DNA from: Nocardia colli
Lineage (GTDB): Bacteria; Actinomycetota; Actinomycetes; Mycobacteriales; Mycobacteriaceae
NCBI RefSeq assembly: GCF_008704205.1
Contig: NZ_VXLC01000051.1
Coordinates: 1-64,000 of the forward strand
Reading direction: 5' to 3'
Length of the DNA: 64,000 bases
Positions within the stretch are counted from its first letter, which is position 1. Each line of letters begins with the position of its first letter. The notes beneath the pieces were generated by a model. That model ran no database searches, was not told where the DNA came from, and saw only the letters and a list, made by a program, of their open reading frames with translations. A program made the translations under genes and the position numbers. Positions 8,823 to 17,131 of this stretch are shown here, piece by piece.

Positions 8823-10043
8823 ATGCCGAACGCTTACATCATCGATGCTTGCCGCACGCCGCGCGGTATCGGCAAACCGGGTAGGGGAGCACTCGCGCAC
8901 CTGCACCCGCAGCATCTGGCATCGACAGTGCTTCGTGCGCTGAGCGAACGCAACGACCTGGTCACCGGTGATATCGATGACGTCATCTGGGGAACGAGCT
9001 CGCAGGTCGGAGAACAAAGCGGGAACATCGGCCGGATGTCAGTGCTCGACGCTGGTTACGACGTCCGGGTGAGCGGAGTTACCCTGGATCGCTTCTGCGG
9101 CTCGGGCATCACTGCGAACGCCTTCGCGGCCGCCATGATCGCGGCCGGGCACGAGCATCTTGTGATCGCCGGCGGCACCGAGATGATGTCCTCTCCGAAG
9201 GAAGGGCTGCTACCCCTGGGCGCGGGCAACACTCACCTCGGTGAGCTGTACCCGCAACCGCACCAGGGGGTATGCGCCGATGCCATTGCAACCCTGGAGG
9301 GTATCGACCGCGAAGCACTGGACGAATTCGCCGCTGAGTCGCAGCGCCGTGCCGCTGTTGCCATCGAGGAAGGCAGGTTCGCCGGCAGCCTCGTCCCGGT
9401 GCACAACCGGGATGGCTCGCTTGCGCTGGACCGGGAGCAATATCCGCGGCCCGGTACGACGGCGAAATCGCTGGCGGCTCTACCGGTGAGTTTCGAGGCC
9501 GTCGCCGACTACCGGGACGGCGCAGCGCCGACGCACCGGGAACTGATCAATCGCCGCTATCCCGACCTCGCGATCGAACATGTGCACCACGCCGGCAACT
9601 CGTCCGGCGTGGTCGACGGCGCAGCTGCCGTCCTGTACGCCAGCAAAGGCTATGCGAAGGCTCACGGCCTTACCCCTCGCGCACGGGTGGTGGCCACTGC
9701 GAACATGGGTGATGACCCCACCCTCATGCTGAATGCTCCCGGGCCGTCGGCGCGAAAAGTGCTCGACCGGGCCGGCATGACAATCGATGACATCGATCTA
9801 TTCGAGATCAACGAAGCCTTTGCTGTCGTATCCGAGAAGTTCATCAGAGATCTCGACCTCGACCGTGACAAAGTCAACGTCAATGGCGGTGCGATCGCTC
9901 TGGGCCATCCGATCGCGGCCACCGGCGCGATCCTCATCGGGACCATCCTGGACGAACTGGAGCGACGCGACCAGCAGGTAGGGCTGGTCACGATGTGTGC
10001 CGCAGGCGGAATGGCGCCTGCGATCATCATCGAACGCATCTGA
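8823..10043 (+). CDS. Acetyl-CoA C-acetyltransferase (thiolase)
   Basis: A 406-residue thiolase. The acyl-accepting cysteine is in LDRFCGSGITANAF (about Cys92). The second conserved block NVNGGAIALGHPIAATGA holds the catalytic histidine near residue 362, and TMCAAGGMAPA carries the activating cysteine near 392, so all three catalytic residues are in place. NEAF is present too. The start ATG 8823 has AAAGGA upstream; the longer frame to 8751 lacks family similarity. It either cleaves a 3-ketoacyl-CoA or condenses two acetyl-CoA; in this cluster of CoA ligase, SDR and CoA-transferases a degradative role is more likely. A long hairpin ends the transcript. Confidence 0.9.
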   Translation: MPNAYIIDACRTPRGIGKPGRGALAHLHPQHLASTVLRALSERNDLVTGDIDDVIWGTSSQVGEQSGNIGRMSVLDAGYDVRVSGVTLDRFCGSGITANAFAAAMIAAGHEHLVIAGGTEMMSSPKEGLLPLGAGNTHLGELYPQPHQGVCADAIATLEGIDREALDEFAAESQRRAAVAIEEGRFAGSLVPVHNRDGSLALDREQYPRPGTTAKSLAALPVSFEAVADYRDGAAPTHRELINRRYPDLAIEHVHHAGNSSGVVDGAAAVLYASKGYAKAHGLTPRARVVATANMGDDPTLMLNAPGPSARKVLDRAGMTIDDIDLFEINEAFAVVSEKFIRDLDLDRDKVNVNGGAIALGHPIAATGAILIGTILDELERRDQQVGLVTMCAAGGMAPAIIIERI

Positions 10044-10063
10044 CCGTCGCTGGCAGTAGACGC

Positions 10064-10106
10064 ATCGCCCGGGTATCGGTGACGAACGTCGTCGATACCC
10101 GGGCGA
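10064..10106. terminator. Bidirectional terminator between thiolase and CoA-transferase genes
   Basis: Fourteen-base complementary arms (10064-10077 and 10093-10106) with a 15-base loop lie in the 149-bp gap between two convergent genes. Position and stem strength support a shared terminator. Confidence 0.6.
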
Positions 10107-10192
10107 GTGATCAGCACTGTGAGCTGGATGTTTGTGCGGCTGTTGAAGATAGCGCCCGGTCTTCGCAGCGGTTGAAGCCCGCGGTCAAGGTT

Positions 10193-11416
10193 TCATCGAG
10201 ACCCGAGATCGACCGAGATCACACCGTCGGCCTCCAGCTGGTCGATCTCAGCGGGAGTCATCCCGCCGACCGAGGAGAGCACCTCCCTGTTGTCTGCACC
10301 GAAATACGGCGCATGACGCGCGATTGTCGGATTGGCCTCGCGGAACCGCCAGACAACGCCGTGTTTGCGGTAAGGGCGCATCTTCTCGTTCGGCACGCGA
10401 ATCCAAAAGCCGCGCGCGTACAGGTGCGGATCGTCTTTGATGGTGCGCATGTCCAGCACTCGCCCTGCCGGGACGCCTGCCGCCTGCAGGGCTTCTACGG
10501 CCACGCGCGGGTCGATTCGGCTTGACCAAGCCGCAATGAGTTCGTCGATTTCGTCGTGTCGGGTCCGTCGTTCCTCGAGTGTCAGTACCCCGAGGTCCGC
10601 ATGCCCGGTCAACGCCGCGCACACGGCCCACTCCGCATCGTTGGTGCAGGACAAGACGATCCACTGATCGTCACCACGTGCTGGGTAGCAGCCCTCGGGC
10701 GCCCATGCGCGATTGCGGTTTCCCGTCGGAGTCTCAACGAATCCCGATGCCGCGTATGCGGCGAAGGCCGCGCCGGCCATCGCGGCACAGGCTTCGTTCT
10801 GTGACAGGTCGATGACCGAACCCGATCCCGTGCGTTCGCGGTTGAGCAGGGAAAGCGTGACAGCGCCGACAGCGGTGAGACCACCGATCGGGTCGCCGTA
10901 GGAAACTCCTGATCGTTGCGGGGTATCCGAGTCGTATCCGGACAGTGAGGTCAGGCCGGACATCATCTCGAAGATCGGCCCGAATCCCACGAGGTTGCTG
11001 TCTGCGCCGTGCTTGCCGAAGGCGGCCATGCTGACGATCACCAAGCGAGGATTGGTCTCCAGCAACACCTCGGGGGACAGCCCGAGTTTGTCCATCACGT
11101 CCGCGCGATAGTTGTCTATGACGACGTCGCTGTTGCGTGCCAGCCGGAGGAAGGCTTGTCGGCCGGCTTCGCGACGCAGATCGAGCGTGACCGACCGTTT
11201 CTCGTGGTTGTACTCGGAGAAGTAGTAGTTCGCATTCCACGGATCGTCGACCTGATCGGTGGAGGGAAATAGCGTGCGCACGTTGTCCCAGGCGCCTGCC
11301 GACTCGATCTTGATGACATCGGCGCCCATTTCGCCGAGCATCTTGGTTGCGTACGGACCGGCCCACATCATCGTCAAGTCGAGGACGCGGATCCCTTTGA
11401 GTGGCAGTTGTTTCAT
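10193..11416 (-). CDS. Family III CoA-transferase (CaiB/BaiF), catalytic-type subunit
   Basis: A 407-residue CaiB/BaiF-family protein starting MKQLPLKGIRVLDLTMMWAGP. These enzymes move CoA between carboxylic acids through an aspartyl-CoA thioester. The family aspartate is visible as YGDPIGGL near residue 175, and the downstream GSGSVIDLSQNEA phrase is intact. Its ATG overlaps the stop of the upstream CoA-transferase by 4 bases (ATGA), so the two are translationally coupled and likely form a heteromer. The in-frame extension to 11926 runs through the neighbouring gene and is not coding. It is last in a minus-strand operon with the genes at 11413-13045. Confidence 0.88.
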   Translation of the reverse strand: MKQLPLKGIRVLDLTMMWAGPYATKMLGEMGADVIKIESAGAWDNVRTLFPSTDQVDDPWNANYYFSEYNHEKRSVTLDLRREAGRQAFLRLARNSDVVIDNYRADVMDKLGLSPEVLLETNPRLVIVSMAAFGKHGADSNLVGFGPIFEMMSGLTSLSGYDSDTPQRSGVSYGDPIGGLTAVGAVTLSLLNRERTGSGSVIDLSQNEACAAMAGAAFAAYAASGFVETPTGNRNRAWAPEGCYPARGDDQWIVLSCTNDAEWAVCAALTGHADLGVLTLEERRTRHDEIDELIAAWSSRIDPRVAVEALQAAGVPAGRVLDMRTIKDDPHLYARGFWIRVPNEKMRPYRKHGVVWRFREANPTIARHAPYFGADNREVLSSVGGMTPAEIDQLEADGVISVDLGSR

Positions 11417-12495
11417 GGCGTACGTCCGTCCTTGTCGAGCCATTCGGTGAGCACGGTATCGATCGGAACCTCCGTCGGCGGCTCGAGGTCGGCCCAGGGG
11501 AGGCCCGGGAAGAGGCGTCCGGGGAGGCGGCCGTAGGCGGTGTCGTCGAAGAAACCGCGATCGATGAGCGGTGCGTGCTCGGCGACCGCGGCGACGGACT
11601 TGACCGCACCGACCGGGACCTTGAATTTCGGCCCGATCGAGACGATCTCCTGCTGCGTCCGCTCGGACATGTACGCGGCGATCAATTGCCGCAGATCGTG
11701 GTTGTCGGCGTCGCTGCGGGCCGTGTCCATGAAGCGCGGCTCCGCGGTGACTCCGATCATCTCCAGGAACGCCGGAAGCTGGCGGGCCAAGCAGCATACG
11801 CCGATCCAGCCATCGGAGGCCCGGTACATACCCCACTCGGCGCGCGGCGTGTTTCCGCTTCGCTCGAAGAAGAGTCCGTCGTACTCCCATGCCGGACCGG
11901 CCGCCTCGAGTATGGAAGCGGCACACTCCTGCAGCGAGATGTCGATCAGATCACCGACGCCCTGCATCCGCAGGCCGAAGAGCGCGGTCGATGTCGCCGC
12001 GAATGCCTGCAAGCCACCGAGCATGAACGCTTGCTCGCCGCCCGATTGCAACGGCGGGCTGTCGCGTTCACCGGTGAGCGCCATGATTCCGCCCGCGGCG
12101 AAGGAGACGATATTGGTCGCCCGGTGATTCGCATACGGCCCGGTGAGTCCGAATGGCGTGATCGCCGTGACAACAAGCCCTGGATGGTCGTGGCTGATCT
12201 GCTCGGCACTCGGTGCGATTCGAGCGCTGCCGGCCCGAGACCGACTGTCGACGACAACGTGCGCCTGATCGAGGAGCTCCTCGATCACGGCATCGCCGTC
12301 GATGACCCGGCGCTTTCCGCGCGAGAGGTATTGGTCGTGGTCGGGTGGCAAATCGGAGCCGCCGAGCTGGAGAACATCCGCCCCGTAGCCTGCGAGTAGA
12401 TGCGTGCAGAATCCAGCCGCGATCCCGCCGCCCCACTCGATGACCCGGATGCCATCGAGTGGTCCCGCGGTCGTCGGTCTCGATCGAGTTGTCAT
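11413..12495 (-). CDS. Family III CoA-transferase (CaiB/BaiF), paralogous subunit
   Basis: A 360-residue CaiB/BaiF homologue (PLDGIRVIEWGGGIAAGFCTHLLAGYGADVLQL). The fold landmarks are present, including GVGDLIDISLQECAAS. The segment where the catalytic aspartate should sit reads GGEQAFMLGGLQAF, with no aspartate, unlike the partner gene. This suggests a structural or substrate-binding subunit paired with the downstream catalytic one. The ATG at 12495 is favoured over GTG 12507 because AAGGTGAG is correctly spaced for it. The upstream gene stops 2 bases before this start. Confidence 0.82.
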   Translation of the reverse strand: MTTRSRPTTAGPLDGIRVIEWGGGIAAGFCTHLLAGYGADVLQLGGSDLPPDHDQYLSRGKRRVIDGDAVIEELLDQAHVVVDSRSRAGSARIAPSAEQISHDHPGLVVTAITPFGLTGPYANHRATNIVSFAAGGIMALTGERDSPPLQSGGEQAFMLGGLQAFAATSTALFGLRMQGVGDLIDISLQECAASILEAAGPAWEYDGLFFERSGNTPRAEWGMYRASDGWIGVCCLARQLPAFLEMIGVTAEPRFMDTARSDADNHDLRQLIAAYMSERTQQEIVSIGPKFKVPVGAVKSVAAVAEHAPLIDRGFFDDTAYGRLPGRLFPGLPWADLEPPTEVPIDTVLTEWLDKDGRTP

Positions 12496-12496
12496 T

Positions 12497-13045
12497 TCAA
12501 TTCTCACCTTGCCTTACGTCGCAATGTGGGCGGCGAGTATGTGCAGAGTCACCTATCCGGTCGAACACGCGAACAATCGACAAGACGCCCGCCGCAGACA
12601 TCAGTGCGGTACTGAACGACCGGTCACCAGGCAACATCTGCCTGGACATGACGTATTGCGCGGTGCCGTCGACTGCTCGGCTGATCCGATAGTGGAAACG
12701 ATCGTTGACCTTGATCAGTTTCACGTATGCGAACGTGTCTCCGACCCGTAGGGACGGGAGATTCAGATCGACTCGGTGGGTGCTCTGGCCGGGGTCGTGC
12801 TCAGCTGAAGCTTCGATCGCGCGGCAGATATACGGCGCCCAGTCGCCGTCCCACTGCGCCTGATAGGTGCAACGGTATTTCGGACTGACGCCTATCGAAT
12901 TGGTGTACTCGTGCTGGTCGCCATCGAATACGAATGTCAGATCCTCGCGGCCGACAGGATCGGAGATCCACTTCTGGGCGGATCCGTCCCAAATGCGCGA
13001 CTCGCTCAGATTGAGCTGCCACGACCCGTCGAAAGGACTGACCAT
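12497..13045 (-). CDS. Conserved hypothetical protein, first gene of the CoA-transferase operon
   Basis: A 182-residue protein from ATG 13045, preceded by CAGGAG. It begins FDGSWQLNLSESRIWDGSAQKW, and its alternating hydrophobic and polar pattern with repeated aromatic residues suggests a small beta-barrel such as a lipocalin-like fold. No catalytic motif or signal peptide is recognised. It stops next to the start of the CoA-transferase, so it is co-transcribed with both subunits, and it is divergent from the TetR gene. A role in binding the pathway's substrate is only a guess. Confidence 0.65.
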   Translation of the reverse strand: MVSPFDGSWQLNLSESRIWDGSAQKWISDPVGREDLTFVFDGDQHEYTNSIGVSPKYRCTYQAQWDGDWAPYICRAIEASAEHDPGQSTHRVDLNLPSLRVGDTFAYVKLIKVNDRFHYRISRAVDGTAQYVMSRQMLPGDRSFSTALMSAAGVLSIVRVFDRIGDSAHTRRPHCDVRQGEN

Positions 13046-13226
13046 TTCGGTGCTCCTGGTCAAACTACTCGCATTCCGACCGCCCGGACGGACGGTGGGT
13101 TGGTAACATACAGTATCATCGGAAACTGAGCACCACCACAGATCCGCGATCAGCCGGGATGCTGTCGCCGCCGACCGAAGGCGGCGTGGCTGTCGGCTCG
13201 GCGCGTACCACAACGAAGGGAAGCGC

Positions 13227-13916
13227 ATGACGGGCGTCGATGCGAACGAACGGCAGACGGCATACCCCGTCAAGGGAGCGGCCTTCCCGGGAGACGCTGC
13301 TGGGGACGATTACGCGCGGAGGCGCGCAGAGATTGCGCGGCGTGCGGCGGAGCTGTTCAACGACGAGGGCTACCACGAGGCCTCGATGGGACGTCTCGCC
13401 ACTCGGTCCGGTCTCGCCAAGCCGTCGCTGTATCACTATTTCAGCAGTAAGGAGGAGATTCTCTACGAGATCCATCGGCAGCTGAACGTGTTCCTGGTCG
13501 AGAACTACGAGAAGCGTCTCGCCGCGGGAACGTCGGCGCCTCAACTTCTGCTGGGGACGATGACCGATGTGATGGAGTTGATGCGCTCGCATCGCGGACA
13601 CATGGGTGTGTTCTTCCAGTTCCACCGTGAGCTCAAAGGCGATCGGCGCGATCAGATCGAGGCCCAGCGTGCGAAATACCAATCACTGGTCGAGGCCAGC
13701 ATCGAAGCGTGTATCGAGTCGGGGGATTTGGAACCGACGAACACGCGCCTGGCCTCGTTTGCTCTCTTCGGTATGAACAGCTGGGCGTATCAGTGGTATG
13801 ACCCGGAAGGTGAGCTGACGCCAAGGGAGATCGCGGAATATCTATGGTCGATCTTCATACGTGGGCTGGGCGGTAACGCGGCCTCACCCGACCACAGCAG
13901 AACGGCCCGGCTGTGA
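13227..13916 (+). CDS. TetR-family transcriptional regulator
   Basis: A 229-residue TetR protein. The N-terminal helix-turn-helix is standard: RRAEIARRAAELFNDEGYHEASMGRLATRSGLAKPSLYHYFSSKEEILYEI. The C-terminal ligand domain contains PREIAEYLWSIFIRGL, resembling regulators of fatty acid, steroid or aromatic CoA catabolism. It is divergent from the CoA-transferase operon and overlaps the next SDR gene by 4 bases (GTGA). It therefore heads the SDR/acyl-CoA ligase operon, and its likely inducer is an acyl-CoA intermediate. The 180-bp intergenic region has cgacc/ggtcg-rich sequence around 13078-13100 that could hold its operator. Confidence 0.88.
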   Translation: MTGVDANERQTAYPVKGAAFPGDAAGDDYARRRAEIARRAAELFNDEGYHEASMGRLATRSGLAKPSLYHYFSSKEEILYEIHRQLNVFLVENYEKRLAAGTSAPQLLLGTMTDVMELMRSHRGHMGVFFQFHRELKGDRRDQIEAQRAKYQSLVEASIEACIESGDLEPTNTRLASFALFGMNSWAYQWYDPEGELTPREIAEYLWSIFIRGLGGNAASPDHSRTARL

Positions 13917-14749
13917 ATGCGCTACCGCTGCCCGCTGCCGCCTCGACGCCTCTCGCGGGCAGAACGGTGGTCGTGGTCGGCGCCGGCTCGAGCGGGCCCG
14001 GATGGGGCAACGGCAAGGCATGCGCGGTTACTTATGCTCGCAACGGCGCGGCGGTCGTGTGCGTGGACGCAGTTCTCGACCATGCGCGGCAGACGGTCGC
14101 GGTCATCGAGGCCGAGGGCGGCACAGCGATCGCAGTCGAAGCAGACGCAACGAACGAGGCCGCGATCGCCGAGACCGTCTCCACTGCCGTCGGCACGTTC
14201 GGCGCCATTGACGTCTTACACAACAATGTCGGCGTCGGCGGGTCGACCGGTGCGCCGGACCAAATCGACCTCGAGATGTGGAACCGCGAGATCGCCGTCA
14301 CGCTGAACAGTGCGTTTCTCGGCATCCGATGGGCGGTGCCGGTAATGCGTAAGCAGGGCCGTGGCGTCATCACCAACACGTCATCGCTCATGGCAGTGCG
14401 TTTCCTGCGCACGCCCCAGGTCGGCTACACCACTGCCAAGGCTGCGGTCGAGGCCCTGACCCGTTCCTGTGCGGTGGCCTACGGGGCGGACAACATCAGA
14501 GTCAATTGCCTGCGGATCGGGTTCGCCGAGACGCCGTTGCTGCTGGCCGGTCTCGACGCGCGTCAACTGACCGATGAGCAGAAGGACGCAGCGTTGGCGA
14601 AGAGCCGCCGGAAGGTCCCGTTGCGCGGCCAGCACACGGATGCGTTCGACGTTGCGCACGCCGCGCTCTTTCTTGCCTCGGACGCCGCGAAGCACATAAC
14701 AGGCCAGATCTTGAACGTCGACGGAGGGCTCGAGTGCGCACCGATTTGA
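13913..14749 (+). CDS. Short-chain dehydrogenase/reductase (classical SDR)
   Basis: A 278-residue classical SDR. The nucleotide-binding glycine motif is VGAGSSGPGWGNGKA near residues 23-36, with a longer spacing than the usual TGxxxGIG. The catalytic set is readable: NNVG (about 104-107), serine in NTSSLMAV (about 157-158), and Tyr172-x-x-x-Lys176 in GYTTAKAAV. The C-terminal ITGQILNVDGG is typical. An acidic residue after the second strand (CVDA) suggests NAD rather than NADP. The start is GTG, overlapping the TetR stop by 4 bases; the 3' end overlaps the ligase gene by 16 bases. It probably oxidises a hydroxyacyl-CoA or alcohol in the pathway. Confidence 0.87.
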   Translation: MNALPLPAAASTPLAGRTVVVVGAGSSGPGWGNGKACAVTYARNGAAVVCVDAVLDHARQTVAVIEAEGGTAIAVEADATNEAAIAETVSTAVGTFGAIDVLHNNVGVGGSTGAPDQIDLEMWNREIAVTLNSAFLGIRWAVPVMRKQGRGVITNTSSLMAVRFLRTPQVGYTTAKAAVEALTRSCAVAYGADNIRVNCLRIGFAETPLLLAGLDARQLTDEQKDAALAKSRRKVPLRGQHTDAFDVAHAALFLASDAAKHITGQILNVDGGLECAPI

Positions 14750-16353
14750 CGGGGCGCGGGCTTGGCCCCGCGTTCGGGCCCGACCCGCTGACACCGCTGT
14801 CCTTCCTCGTACGCGCCGCCAGTGTGTATGAGGATCGGCTGGGCCTGATCGCCGATGGGCGGCAGTTCACTTACGGTGAGATCGCGTCGCGGTGCCGGCG
14901 TATGGCCGGCGCGCTCGCCGCCGAAGGCGTCGGGCCCGGGTCGGTTGTGTCCGTGCTCGCGCCCAACACCGGCCTTGCCCTCGAAGCTCACTTCGGTGTA
15001 CCAGCGAACGGGGCCATCCTGAACGCACTCAACACTCGACTCTCGGTGCCGGAGCTGGCCGGTATCGTCGCGCACGCCGAGGCAGACGTCCTGCTCGTCG
15101 ATCACGAATTCATCGACCTCGCCCGCGCGATCCGCGCGGAAACCGGGCGGTCGCTGCGATGCGTGGTGGCCGGTGGCCCGACCGACGAGTACGAGCAGTG
15201 GATCGGCAGCGCCGAACCACTCGACATGCGAGTCGACGACGAATGGCAACCGATCAGCGTCAACTACACGTCTGGGACAACCGGTCGGCCCAAGGGCGCG
15301 GTGTATGCGCACCGCGGCGCATTCTTGCAGGCGATGGCAATGGCGGCCCAGCTCGGGCTGAGCAACAAGACCACGTTCCTGTGGACCCTGCCGATGTTTC
15401 ATTGCAACGGATGGTGTTTCCCGTGGGCTGTGACCGCGATGGGCGGTGTGCACATCGGACTGAGGCGGGCAGACGCGAGCGCGATCTGGCGAGCCATCGA
15501 TGAGCAGGGAATCACCCACTTCAACGCCGCACCGACCGTCCTCGTCGCGTTGGCCGACCACTCTGACGCGCACCGAATCGAATCCGGGCTCAAGGTCGCT
15601 ACCGGTGGCGCGCCGCCGGCACCTGCGCTGCTGGAGCGACTCGAATCCCTCAATATCGAAGTGACTCACCTGTATGGACTCACCGAGACCTACGGCCCCG
15701 CGGTCGTCTGCGAGTGGCGGCCCGAATGGGATGCGCTGCCGATCGATGAACGCGCGCAGCGCAAGGCAAGGCAGGGCGTTTCGAATCTTGTGAGTCCCCG
15801 CCTGCGTGTCATCGACCCAGCAGGGGTCGACGTGGCGCCGGACGGCCAGACCGTCGGCGAGGTCGCGCTGCGTGGAAATATCGTGATGCTGGAGTATCTG
15901 AACGATCCCGACGCAACGGCCGCCGCAACAGTCACGGGACCGGGAGGATCATGGTTTCGGACCGGCGATATCGCAGTGCTGCATCCTGATGGATATCTCG
16001 AACTCCGAGATCGCGCCAAGGACGTGATCATCTCGGGCGGGGAGAACATCGCTTCGATCGAAGTCGAACAGGCGTTGGCTTCACATCCAGCAGTGGCCGA
16101 GTGTGCCGTGGTGGGTGCTCCCGACAGCCACTGGGGTGAGATACCGGTCGCCTACATTGTGCTGCGCGATCGCCGGTCCGCGACGGAGAGCGAGATCGTC
16201 GAGCACTGCAAGGCATCGATCGCCCGGTTCAAAGCGCCACGCTGCGTGATTTTCGTGACCGAGCTTCCCAAAACGGCCACGGGCAAAATTCAGAAATTCC
16301 TGCTCCGCGAACGGTTGCGCGATGTTGCTGCAACAACGGCGGACGGCGACTGA
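14734..16353 (+). CDS. Acyl-CoA synthetase (AMP-forming, FadD-type)
   Basis: A 539-residue ANL-family ligase. The ATP-binding P-loop is NYTSGTTGRPKGAVY, followed by LPMFHCNGWCFPW, the adenine loop HLYGLTETYGP, the hinge WFRTGDIAVLHPDGYLELRDRAKDVIISGGENI, and the catalytic lysine in LPKTATGKIQKF. This block pattern is typical of medium-chain or aryl acyl-CoA synthetases. It activates a carboxylic acid to its CoA thioester, the entry step for the thiolase and CoA-transferase chemistry nearby. It starts at GTG inside the end of the SDR gene, so it is translationally coupled. Its last 64 bases overlap the cupin gene on the other strand. Confidence 0.9.
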   Translation: MRTDLTGRGLGPAFGPDPLTPLSFLVRAASVYEDRLGLIADGRQFTYGEIASRCRRMAGALAAEGVGPGSVVSVLAPNTGLALEAHFGVPANGAILNALNTRLSVPELAGIVAHAEADVLLVDHEFIDLARAIRAETGRSLRCVVAGGPTDEYEQWIGSAEPLDMRVDDEWQPISVNYTSGTTGRPKGAVYAHRGAFLQAMAMAAQLGLSNKTTFLWTLPMFHCNGWCFPWAVTAMGGVHIGLRRADASAIWRAIDEQGITHFNAAPTVLVALADHSDAHRIESGLKVATGGAPPAPALLERLESLNIEVTHLYGLTETYGPAVVCEWRPEWDALPIDERAQRKARQGVSNLVSPRLRVIDPAGVDVAPDGQTVGEVALRGNIVMLEYLNDPDATAAATVTGPGGSWFRTGDIAVLHPDGYLELRDRAKDVIISGGENIASIEVEQALASHPAVAECAVVGAPDSHWGEIPVAYIVLRDRRSATESEIVEHCKASIARFKAPRCVIFVTELPKTATGKIQKFLLRERLRDVAATTADGD

Positions 16354-16922
16354 CTCGCCTGCCCGGCGTCCTCGTGTCCTGGAACATGGTCGTGCTGCGC
16401 GCCGCAGATGAACAACGCCAGCCGGCACGTGTCGGTTCCGCGATTGTGCCAGGCATGGCGGGTGCCATTCTGCACGACCGCGTCCCCGCGCCGCAGGTGG
16501 ACGGTCGCGCCGTCGTCGAGTTCCAGCCAGACTTCGCCGTCGAGAACGATCTCGAAATCGATGGTCGCGGTCCGGTGCATGCCCGGCGCGTCCGGCTCCA
16601 TGTGTTCGAACAATCCCGGCATGCCAGCTTCGAGTTCGGCCAGTCCACTGGCCAGCTGATCGGCACCCGGCGGCGCCTCACGACGATCACTCGGCGCTAT
16701 CGAAAAAATCCCGAAGCGGAACCCCCCGACAGGCGGGAAATGACTTTCGATCTTCGACTGTGCTCCGTCGTCCGGGAAATGAGGCGCATAATCACCACCC
16801 CATAGCCGATGAAGCTCGAACCCAGGCATGAGCGATGGGCGAAACCCATCGATCTCGCTGTCGCTGACAACGACAGCCCTCCCGTTCTGATCGTGACCGG
16901 TGACAACACGCCTGACTTCCAT
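16290..16922 (-). CDS. Cupin-domain protein
   Basis: A 210-residue protein with one cupin barrel. The recognisable part is TIDFEIVLDGEVWLELDDGATVHLRRGDAVVQNGTRHAWHNRG, which has the spacing of cupin motifs 1 and 2 including the final histidine. The N-terminal 100 residues have no clear match. ATG 16922 is chosen because a TetR-type operator lies just 22-41 bases upstream, where a promoter should be. The C-terminal residues extend over the end of the acyl-CoA ligase gene (64-base convergent overlap). Such single cupins often act as dioxygenases or isomerases in aromatic-acid catabolism, but the substrate is unknown. Confidence 0.75.
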   Translation of the reverse strand: MEVRRVVTGHDQNGRAVVVSDSEIDGFRPSLMPGFELHRLWGGDYAPHFPDDGAQSKIESHFPPVGGFRFGIFSIAPSDRREAPPGADQLASGLAELEAGMPGLFEHMEPDAPGMHRTATIDFEIVLDGEVWLELDDGATVHLRRGDAVVQNGTRHAWHNRGTDTCRLALFICGAQHDHVPGHEDAGQASQSPSAVVAATSRNRSRSRNF

Positions 16923-16943
16923 GCTCAGTATTCTAACAAAGGT

Positions 16944-16963
16944 TCGACCGACCAGTCGGTCGA
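16944..16963. promoter_or_regulatory. Perfect TetR-type operator upstream of the cupin gene
   Basis: Nine-base perfect arms tcgaccgac and gtcggtcga flank a 2-base centre. This is a classic TetR operator geometry. The core CGACCG...CGGTCG recurs at 8567-8580, pointing to a shared regulon. Confidence 0.65.
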
Positions 16964-17104
16964 TTATGAGGTCTACCTCCGCGGAGTCAGCCAAACGACT
17001 ATCGCCACGCCGGGCTGGGCCCTGTAAGACGGCGTGCCGGTAAGTACATGAGCGGCGTTCCTGTCGGGACAGACTCGCGGGCCCGCGTCGCTGACGCGAG
17101 AGGT

Positions 17105-17116
17105 CAACGCGCGTTG
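17105..17116. promoter_or_regulatory. CAAC-N4-GTTG box upstream of the second TetR gene
   Basis: The 12-bp perfect palindrome caacgcgcgttg lies 15 bases before the TetR start at 17132. It matches the four phased boxes after the same gene (17727-17780), suggesting autoregulation. Confidence 0.6.
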
Positions 17117-17131
17117 GCCTACGCTGAGGTC

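Noticed and set aside
11417..11926. In-frame extension of the catalytic CoA-transferase far upstream
   Set aside because: It runs through the coding region of the other CoA-transferase in another frame, is Arg/Gly-rich, and the ATGA overlap at 11413-11416 gives a natural start.
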